Below are positions 55,278 to 64,000 of a DNA stretch of 64,000 nt, one piece after another (position 1 is the first letter of the stretch; each line of letters starts with the position of its first letter). Source of the DNA: Magicicada septendecula (taxonomy: Eukaryota > Arthropoda > Insecta > Hemiptera > Cicadidae); assembly GCA_034769895.1 (NCBI GenBank), contig CM068367.1, forward strand, positions 318,617,986 through 318,681,985, in the 5' to 3' direction. The notes below the pieces were generated by a model that saw only the letters and a program-made list of their open reading frames with translations, was not told the DNA's origin and searched no databases. The translations under genes and the position numbers were made by a program.

Positions 55278-56007
55278 AGATTATCCCCAACGAAACGATA
55301 AGGAATGACAAGAAATGGGAAGTTTTATACTCAGTTTATATTCCTAATTTATATTTACTTAACTTCAATAAATCATGTACTGGAAATCACTTGAGTATAG
55401 GTAGTTGAACACAGGAAATATTCGGGCTAAGTCATTAAAGTGTAAACAACAAAAGATTAAAAGAAAATATATATATAATAGAAAATTAAGATACTATTCT
55501 GACCGTTGAGATAAAACACAGAGAAGAAACTGCTTTCAGGAAGCGGTTGACCTGTGTTACACAGACAGCTACTGAAGTTTTTTTAATTTTCATACGGAAA
55601 AAATTATAACGTACAAAAAAATCATCTTGTAGGTTGTGTTAAACGCGTGTAAAAGTTAGTGTTAAGATAAAAGAGCGCTTTACTGATAACAACTGCATTG
55701 AAAAATATGATATTTTATTCAAAAAGGGATACACTAATAATGATAAAAATTTGTTACGAACAAGCAAATAATGTTTGTTATTTGTTATGCATAACACTTG
55801 TTACAAAAAAAGAAATAATATTAGACACATGTTGCGTATCGTTCCAGAGTTCAAACCATGCCTGAATGAGTGAATACGAAAATTTATTCATGAATGAAAT
55901 TCTATATAAATCTAAAATAAACAGGCCGTTAGGTAGGTAAAATGAGGGTGGAATTAGTACAATGTACGTTCTTACACTTCACAGACATGGTAACGTGGGA
56001 TAAATAT
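55278..56007. other. No gene recognised
   Basis: AT-rich, no feature seen. It is duplicated up to about 55775 at the window's right end; the rest is single copy here. Confidence 0.55.
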
Positions 56008-58334
56008 TGTAACGACCGATTTCTAAATTGTTATGGGGTTTATTTACTTATATGAGACTCCCGTGTATCCACGTTAAGCCCCACGTTGCAGGCGGCAATT
56101 TGTAACGATCATCCGCGATGTTACTTTGTGTTTAATCAATATGTTATTAATGAATATATTTATTAGGTTGTTACAGATGAAACCTCCTGAAACTCAATAT
56201 TAATTCCTAGAAGAAAACAATTATTTATTATAGTTGTTACAACTAGTATGTTGCACATAAATCTGTGTTAGTTAATTACCATGTGTTTTACCATAGAATG
56301 ACGCTATATTACGAGTATTATAGTTAATAAATTGAGAATTCTCGCCAACCCTAGTCACTCTGTATTGTGTAATTCAATTCAAAATTTGTACAGGAAACAC
56401 GCTAGTTCGGCAATCTCACGTTCCACCAGCTGTTGACAATTAGCGCTGTTATTCGTAATTGGCTTGCGTCTAGGTTAACTGGTTCACCGGATTTTCATCA
56501 CCCTTTTACCTGTAAATTACTCCACCCACAACATATAATACCTATTCTACAATAACATAAACATCATCATATACAAGAAAGATTCTTTATTGATTTTGTA
56601 CTTTAATTCAAACTAACAGTTCTCTTCAAGATGATAATATCATTATATCGATTATACAATGGTAGATCGATCGTCAGTTGACCAAGTTCCTTTTGATTTA
56701 TACAAATTAAATATAATATTAAATATCTCTTATCCCAGGGTACGTGTGATTCTTTTAACGATTAGTAAGGCCAGGTAATGCAAAATTAAGGTTACTTTAG
56801 TATTACAGAATGTTATTAATTCTTAATACACTGAAATTAAAAATAAGCTGGTTTTACCGGGTTGATGAATCTCAAAGTGGCAGTGTACGTCAGCAAACAG
56901 TTGAAAATTGACAAATTAGATTACTTTCCTCCAGAAATAGTGTTCCGATCCTTAATAAAATTGACGGTGGGATGTACTGGAAAGCTCCAGGAACTCTTCT
57001 GACCTTCGTTCTTCTATTACGATCCTAGTGGTTGTCCGTCCCGGTGGAATTGAAGTCGTATTATAGCTTCTTCTTGAAAGTGAAGGTTATTTATTCAAAA
57101 ACGAGGTCTTCGTATATTTTTTCTATAATTCCGTTAGTTTAGGCCTTTGCTTCCCTCAATTAGTCCTCTGATTACATGGGAAATCGGGTTTAATACTAAA
57201 TCCAACGGAATTATCTTGATGAGTGAAGTAAGGAATTCTCGACCCTTTTAGAGGTATTTGGTTATAATTTTGAAGTCTAATTTATTTTATAATTCATCAG
57301 TTGTGTCATAAGATTAGTTTTTCAATTTTAATTTATTAATTTAGATTCATTTTTTTCAAATTGTATCATTCTTTTTTAAAAGTGTCTCCTCATCTGAACT
57401 CAATAGCATATAACAATCGAAACGAATGATTGAAAATCAACAAGATTTTTTACATTTTAGTTACCCTAACAACCACTACTTTCTGTCATTGGATGATATT
57501 TGATATCCTAGAGCCAGAATTATAAAACATTACTACTCTTTTTTAATAAAATACTCCATGCTTGGAATTATACCAAATTACCTAAAACTCTCACCCAACC
57601 TACCTTATTAAACCGTATATATTTTACTATAGTTTCATTGGACTGGACTTATTAAAAAGGTATTAATTTCCTTTTACAAATATTAAATTTAGGCCTATAG
57701 GTTTTCTTACAATTGTTATAATATTGTTTGGTTTTTTAACTTAATTTTCTTTACCTGACCTACTGTACAAATAGTTACTGGTTCATGGTTATTTACATTA
57801 ATTTTAATTTCCTGGTTTTACTTTATTACATTAATTAATTCGTCCTGGAACCTTTCATTATTTTACAACATAATTATCAGAACTACTTGTCAACCTTTAA
57901 ACACTTATTGCCATCCTGGCCAAGTTTACAAACATTAATTCAAAACAACTTCATTAATCAATTTTAGTCAATACATATAACATAGTATAATACCTAACAC
58001 AGGTTAGGTAAAGACTATTTTAACATAAATAAAAGGAGTACCACTGACTAAGTACTTCTATAAAACAACAGTTCCCTCTTACTATACACAAAACATAAAA
58101 TAAATATCCTGTAAACACTACCATGCTACAGCATAAAAACAAGTACCATTTGTAACACATTAACCATTAATTGGGATAGTATTTTATACTTAACATTCTT
58201 TATTACATCTCTTAACTTTAGGTACATCTCAGATGTACTAATTACTGAGTAACCTTAATATCGGGGTATGGTCTAGACCATAGTTAATTCATTTTTTTAT
58301 GTAACGTTGGGGACCTCAATTCTGTTACGTTACA
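56008..58334. repeat. Probable solo LTR of another gypsy-type element
   Basis: 2,327 bp that start TGTAACGACCG and end GTTACGTTACA, giving a perfect 7-bp terminal inversion (TGTAACG/CGTTACA), flanked by ATAT on both sides (56004-56007 and 58335-58338). It has no coding frame. The termini and the ATAT duplication parallel the intact element (TGTA...TACA, ATAT), and GTAACGACCG also occurs near the end of that LTR, but the bodies do not align by eye. Orientation is undecided. A short duplication in AT-rich DNA can arise by chance, so this is moderate evidence. Confidence 0.5.
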
Positions 58335-58338
58335 ATAT

Positions 58339-59239
58339 GGATAGTTTATGGTAGAAACAGATAGCGAGAAATTTTCGACGAGGTATACACAATCTTGAGT
58401 TTTCATTTCTGTACAAAAATACGGCTGAAGCATGGCAGAGCTTACAAATCAGTAGTAGTCAGTCTCACTGCAATGTTATGGCCACATAAATATACGGGTA
58501 ACGGAAGTTAAAATAATGTGTACAGTCGTAAAGCTATAATTTAATTTCAAAAACGGAATGAAGACATTAAGTCAATTTAAGTGGTCAGACTCGAGAGGGT
58601 AATTCGTGATGTATTACCCTAGAAAGAAGGGGTACTGGAGATATCCTGTGTCCGGGGCAAGGAATAAGACGAGCATTCGGTTTTCGAGTCTGAAGAAGTT
58701 ACGTCTCAAATCTTTCAAATCGTTCTTTACCTGTTAGTTGTAACGTTAATTACGCACGAATAATTCATGGGATTAAAGAGAGAAGTTACTGTTGCTTTAC
58801 TAATGTTTCGATGTTTTGTTCATGTTCACGTTCCTGAATCAACGGAATTAACACTCCTGCTTCGTTTACGTCCCCTTACGACTGAATTGTTTCCATTTAC
58901 TATCATTTCCTCCGCTTAACTTCCTTAAAAATTCTCCCCATTAATTTCTATTCTCCTGTTTATTCATTTATCATCATAAATTGTTATAGTCTGTTTTATA
59001 GAAATCACGCTCTGGACGTTTTTTTATAAATTTAAGCAATTTTGATTAGGCTTGAAAATTATTTGGCACAGGCAGTTAGTTAGGATTTGAAAATGGTGAA
59101 GACACCGAAAAGCGACCAGTGGCTCGAAATTTATCAGTCAAATAAAGACAAGTAAAGAAATTTTGCTAAATTTAAAAAGTTATTTAATTTTTGTAATTTA
59201 ATTATTAAGAGAAGAAATCCAAATTCAGACCCATCCGCC
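58339..59239. other. No gene recognised
   Basis: Mixed composition, no recognisable frame. It lies between the putative solo LTR and the RTE-like fragment. Confidence 0.55.
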
Positions 59240-59534
59240 GATTCAAAGAAAGTTGAAAAATAAAGTTAGACCAGAAACCTTGTATAAGGTTATGGCGGTA
59301 CTATGCAAAATCATGGATTCTGAGAAAGGCAGATGTAGACAAAATCACCACGGTAGAAATGAGTTTCTTGAGAATGGTCAAAGGTTGCTCACATTTACAT
59401 ATATGCTTCGCAATGCGGATATACGGAATGAGTTTAAGGTGTTTCCATTATTTGAAAAAGTTGATGAACTTCAGAATAGATCGAGATGTTCTTCCCATGG
59501 AAAAGCACTCTGTCCCGAGCTACCAGCTTCAGCA
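59240..59534 (+). pseudogene. RTE-like non-LTR fragment ending at the duplication junction
   Basis: Across two frames: KVRPETLYKVMAV, an EMSFLRMVKG segment, RNADIRNEFKVFPLFEKVDEL, an NRSR segment and MEKHSVPSYQLQQ. These match in order the RT C-terminal motifs of RTE-like elements (KVRPET...YKVMAV, EM.FLR.V.G, RN.DIRNEL, a ME....VP..L.Q segment). It breaks off inside the motif series where pogo sequence begins, so its 3' end was lost at the duplication junction. Confidence 0.65.
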
Positions 59535-60824
59535 GGACAAATGTTGACATGTTTTTCACAAATTTGAAAATAATATTAGATCGGTTGAAGTTAGGGCCTA
59601 ACGATATATGGAACATGGACGAAACAGGTATTACTACCGTTTAAAGCCAAACACGATAGTAGCACGCCGTGGATTCAAACAAATAGGCAAATTAACGTCG
59701 GCAGAAAGAGGCACATTAGTCACTGCAGCATATGCTGTAAATGCTGCTGGCAATAGCATTCCACCATTTATGTTTTCCCGAGACTCAAATTCCATGATCA
59801 CTTTGCCAAGTTTGCTAAACACTTTGTGTCTTATGCACAATGCTCAAAACAAAATCCATGTCTACTACTGTTAGATAACCATGACTCCCATCTTTCTGCA
59901 GAAGCGCTGGATTATTTTAAGGACAATGGCGTAACTCTGCTTTCTTTTCCCCCTCATTGTAGCCACAAGCTACAACCTTTAGACCGAGATGTATATGGCC
60001 CACTTAAAAAGCATATAAACAGTGCTTGTGATACTTGGATTTGTACTCATAAAAGGCCCATGACAATCTACGATATCCCATCTATTTTGGCTACAGCCAC
60101 TCCCCAAGCAGTGACGCCAGTTAATATTATGGCTGGGTTTCGAGTTTTGTGGATTTTCCCACTAAACACAAAATTTTTTACAGACACTGACTTTATGCCA
60201 TCATACTTTAGTGATAGACCCCCTTCAGTACACCTAATCCAGTTGAACCCATTCCTAACCCGACTTCCGAACCAAAACAACTTAGTGGCTCCATAAGTTC
60301 TTCTCCATCCAGCCATCCTACCCCAAGCAATTCCCAAGCAGCAGTTCCTTCTACATCAAAACAACCCTTTCCTACTCCCGAAGAAGTCCGTCCTTTTGAG
60401 AAGGCAGCACCAAGGAAGGAAATAAAACGCAGAAAGAAGAAAAGAATATCCGAAATTCTGACAGACACCCCAATAAAGAATATACTTAAGCTAGAACAGG
60501 AAATTAAAAAAAATTGCTAAAGAAACTGCTACAAAAAAGAAAAATAAAAAAAATATAAGAAAGAAACTGTTTGAGGAATTAACTAAAAAAGGAAAGAAAG
60601 TATCAAAGCCTAAAAAACAGAATGAAAGCAGTAGTGATGAGGAAGACGATGAAAACTGCCTTTGCATTTATTGTTTCGAATCTTTTGGGAATTCAAAGCC
60701 TAAAGAAAAGTGGGTTCAATGCACAATATGCAAAAAATGGGCACATGAGGCATGTACAAATGGGGATTCCTTGTTTTTTGTTTGTGTTAATTGTGATAGC
60801 GATATTGATGCAGATTGTTTTTAA
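59535..60824 (+). pseudogene. 5'-truncated second copy of the pogo transposase
   Basis: Carries the DDE core (DETG, LLLLDNHDSH, LQPLD) and the C-terminal cysteine-rich finger. The frame changes and internal deletion at the core and before the finger match copy 1, plus one further missing A near 60510 that brings an earlier stop. The pipsqueak-type N-terminus is absent. Shared lesions mean the transposase was dead before duplication. The right TIR is at 61232-61257. Confidence 0.85.
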
Positions 60825-61259
60825 GTAAAGGACTAAAACATCCAAACATCATGCAGAACTATGTGTTTTTTTAATAAAATCTAATTTTTAATTATTATTT
60901 TGATACAATGTATTCCTTCAAACAAAGTGTGTGGTAAAATAAATATTCTGGTTCTGAATTGAAAATTATATTTATTACCTGTTTTGACTCTTTAGAATAC
61001 TTGGAAAACTTGCCCCTACATGTTTTAAATATCTTGGAAAACTTGCGCCGCATACGGGGCAAGTCTTCCAACAAGACATGACTGGACTCTTTGCGATTTT
61101 TTTAATCATTCTATAGCAAGCTACTCATAATATGTGCACTAATGTGTAGTTTAAGATATAAGAAGAGGAATGATACCAAAAACTCAATAAAAAATTCAAC
61201 TGAAAAAATTATAAAAAATAAATAAAAAAAAGTGGTAAAACATGCCCCGGTCTCCCCTA

Positions 61260-62910
61260 CAGTTTAATGCCCGAAACATGTCTCAGGTAAGTTGAACACA
61301 ACTTGACTTGTGCGTGATAAGTAACATTAATACTTTAATGCGTCAGGAAAAGTCCCTGTACTGAATACAAATGAATAATAATACTACTAACCGAGTTATA
61401 TAGGCCTATAGACGATGCCGGAATAGAATTTGACGTTTTTTTGTCCTGGTGTCGTTCGTATGTTTTCGGTAAACATACTCGTTGTTTCTATTTACCACAG
61501 TTTATCCGTGTGTTAAGTAACTCATTGAAATTTACGCATAGGAAAAATGGTCACAGAACATAAACTCGTATGAGTAGGTGATACCGGAATAAAGTGTTCA
61601 TTGGACTTAGGAAAGTCGTGATACAGGCGTATGATTTGTTCCTGACAAATTCGAATGTGTTACTATATCGGAAACTATCGACGTATAGGCCTATTCAGCA
61701 ATAAATGTAAATACAACATTTAAGACGCGCTCACGCACACAGTGTAGATCCTATAGTAGACATACACAAACGAGCACTTGCCTGCGTGTGCGTAAGTGGA
61801 TATTTTGTAGTCGGGTACCGCGTATTATTTTGTTGAACAACCAACGACTGTGAGCTGCATGTAATTAAATTATGTTCCGTGATTTACAAAAAGCTTAAAA
61901 GTGAAACTCAATGGCGAAGTTTGTGGTATATCGGATTAAGAATTTACAAACAGGATTAATAGCCAAGGCTGACGTGATTAGCATAAACCGGCGTGTAACC
62001 AACACTCGTATCGTATATGGATTTTTGACTAATTACCGGTACCGTAAGGAGAAAAATCTAGTCCGTGACATGTAAAACTCATTCATCTTACTGTCGGCCA
62101 GAAATATCCGATAACACCGCTAAAGTAATGGATTAATTGCTTTCATGTTTTGCATTAAAATAATTAGCTTCTCTGTAAAACGATCCGATCGCGGTTTATT
62201 TTTAGCACAGAAGTATATTAACATATATACAGTATGTATACTGTGAACAAGGTTTGTAGACACAGCAGCGTTAGTAGGCCGTAATGATTACATGTAATTA
62301 CCCCCTACGCCCATCCGTGTGACGGCAGGCCAACCCTCTTACCCTACGTCTCCGAATTCAAAGAATTTGTAAAGCACCCCCCTAACACTGCGCACCCCCG
62401 TCCTTAAGCTTTTTATTGTTCTTTCAAATTATTGTTCCCGATTCCTATATTCGGCTTTGTGGTTGTTCCTTAAAAATCTTGTTGATAATCTAAACAGTAT
62501 GGATGCGATTTCTTCAAACGCTCTTTCCAAATAACTAATTTGAAATCAGTATTGTGGAGAAGAAAATATATAATTCATGTAAATCTGTTAATTTTTTGAA
62601 GTTCAGCACACAACAGTCCAAGTTCCGATCCGAAATAACTGTTTTGAGATATGACTATTTGTCACTTTCATATGAAGTAAAGAATTTGTGATTTTAAAAA
62701 TGTACAGTGGGACAATATTAAAAGTCTAGTTTGTCTGACGTACACTATTATCTGTTAAAAAATAAGAAAACATTCCCATAAATCCAAATTCATCTTATAA
62801 GGTCGAATTCGAGTAACAAGCAATATACCCATCGAGTAATGCTCGCTGGTCTTTCTTGTTTCAAACTAGCTAATCATAAAGTCTCATTGCACAACATCGT
62901 TTTGTAGAGT
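61260..62910. other. Second copy of 53035-54685, no gene
   Basis: Repeats the right half of the split hammerhead-like motif (GCCC then GAAAC, about 61269-61277) and the non-coding flank. Confidence 0.6.
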
Positions 62911-63502
62911 TAATCTCTTCTTGTTATACAATCTAGAATTAATTTTGGAAAGATGGCTATATCTACATTAAATGGAATCCTGTGTGATAAGCAAATTACA
63001 GCAGAAACTAAAACCAAAATATTTAAAGCAATTATTAGAAGTATCACGACTTACGGGTCAGAAGTTTAGACTACTAATAAACACACAAGAACAAAATTAA
63101 TGACAGCAGAGATGGACTTTTGGAGACGTTCGGCAAGAGTATCATCCAGACGTGAGAAAATTAGGAATGAAGTCATTATGGACAGAATGAATGTGAAGAA
63201 TTCAATTGTTGATTTTATCCAAACAAAAAAATTACAGCGGTATGGACATACGAAAAGAATGGCACAGAAAAGACTGCCAAGGAGATTTATGGAATGGACC
63301 CCATCAGGAAGAAAGGAAAGAGGAAGACCACCTATCACTTGGCTAGAAGAAATTCAGGCTATATTGAGGGAACGAGAAATTGAAGAAGATCTTTGGACAG
63401 ACAAGCAGCAGTGGCAGATGAGAATTCAATCACTTCTGTAATCTTTGGTTCCGGAAAATGTGTAAAAACTGTACAGCCGGGATAATAATAATCTCTTCTT
63501 GT
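62911..63502 (+). pseudogene. Second copy of the non-LTR RT fragment
   Basis: Same as 54686-55277, including both copies of TAATCTCTTCTTGT (62911-62924 and 63489-63502) and the in-frame TAG. It differs by one substitution (Ser to Arg, near 63150). It was present before the duplication. Confidence 0.85.
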
Positions 63503-64000
63503 AGATTATCCCCAACGAAACGATAAGGAATGACAAGAAATGGGAAGTTTTATACTCAGTTTATATTCCTAATTTATATTTACTTAACTTCAATAAATCA
63601 TGTACTGGAAATCACTTGAGTATAGGTAGTTGAACACAGGAAATATTCGGGCTAAGTCATTAAAGTGTAAACAACAAAAGATTAAAAGAAAATATATATA
63701 TAATAGAAAATTAAGATACTATTCTGACCGTTGAGATAAAACACAGAGAAGAAACTGCTTTCAGGAAGCGGTTGACCTGTGTTACACAGACAGCTACTGA
63801 AGTTTTTTTAATTTTCATACGGAAAAAATTATAACGTACAAAAAAATCATCTTGTAGGTTGTGTTAAACGCGTGTAAAAGTTAGTGTTAAGATAAAAGAG
63901 CGCTTTACTGATAACAACTGCATTGAAAAATATGATATTTTATTCAAAAAGGGATACACTAATAATGATAAAAATTTGTTACGAACAAGCAAATAATGTT
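63503..64000. other. Second copy of 55278-55775, no gene
   Basis: Still identical to copy 1 at the window edge, so the duplication continues beyond it. Confidence 0.6.

Larger units (their letters stand above)
51285..55775 (+). repeat. Segmental duplication, copy 1
   Basis: Nearly identical to 59511-64000 at an offset of 8,226, changing to 8,225 after a one-base difference in the A-run near 52285. Beyond the first 25 bases I noticed only four substitutions (near 52306, 53585, 54505 and 54925). It covers the right half of the pogo element, the split Penelope-type motif and the non-LTR insertion. The true right end lies outside the window. Confidence 0.93.
59511..64000 (+). repeat. Segmental duplication, copy 2 (runs off the window)
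   Basis: Direct repeat of 51285-55775. The first 25 bases differ at three positions from copy 1 (TACC/TATT, AGC/AAC); identity is then almost complete to the last base. It begins in mid-transposase, so the left half of the pogo element, including its left TIR, is missing here. Confidence 0.93.

Overview
This window is eukaryotic and looks like an arthropod, most likely an insect. It is AT-rich, has long non-coding stretches and many microsatellites, and carries a mix of Ty3/gypsy, RTE-like non-LTR, Penelope-like and pogo elements. I found no convincing host protein-coding gene, tRNA or rRNA, and nothing bacterial. The only intact long reading frames belong to one LTR retrotransposon. Species-level placement is a guess; the palindrome TAGGCCTA is strikingly common.

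Layout. 1-2.4 kb: AT-rich, no gene. 2.4-7.1 kb: a mosaic of three repeat modules (A with a GT tract, B of about 163 bp in tandem, C of about 470 bp). Part of it forms a palindrome of about 3 kb, and each C module carries a hammerhead-ribozyme-like core. 7.2-9.6 kb: a minus-strand non-LTR tail and a Penelope-like fragment with a GIY-YIG remnant between perfect 40-bp inverted repeats. 12.0-12.4 kb: a 102-bp inverted repeat with a hammerhead-like core in each arm. 12.4-23.7 kb: mostly featureless apart from simple repeats.

23.7-27.5 kb: an old, 5'-truncated, internally deleted Ty3/gypsy element with a remnant 3' LTR. 27.5-27.9 kb: a short RTE-like insertion with a 13-bp target duplication. 27,955-42,570: a full-length, apparently young Ty3/gypsy element. 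It has 3,356-bp LTRs with three differences noticed, a primer binding site, a gag without a zinc knuckle, a complete protease-RT-RNase H-integrase frame, a degenerate tandem array of about 98 bp, a polypurine tract and an ATAT target duplication. Gag and pol overlap by 31 nt in the -1 frame at a correctly phased TTTAAAC, followed at ideal spacing by a predicted pseudoknot. The old copy keeps the same signal with one compensatory base-pair change.

42.6-50 kb: non-coding DNA with hammerhead-like repeats, hairpins, microsatellites and a non-LTR fragment. 50.1-53.0 kb: a dead pogo-family DNA transposon (pipsqueak-type N-terminus, DDE core, C-terminal zinc finger), inserted inside a Penelope-type hammerhead-like motif. 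About 4.5 kb running from within this transposon is repeated almost identically from 59.5 kb to the window edge, which suggests a recent tandem duplication of an 8.2-kb unit. The unit also holds a short non-LTR insertion with a 14-bp target duplication, a probable 2.3-kb solo LTR and an RTE-like fragment at the junction. All domain calls come from reading motifs; no database search was run.
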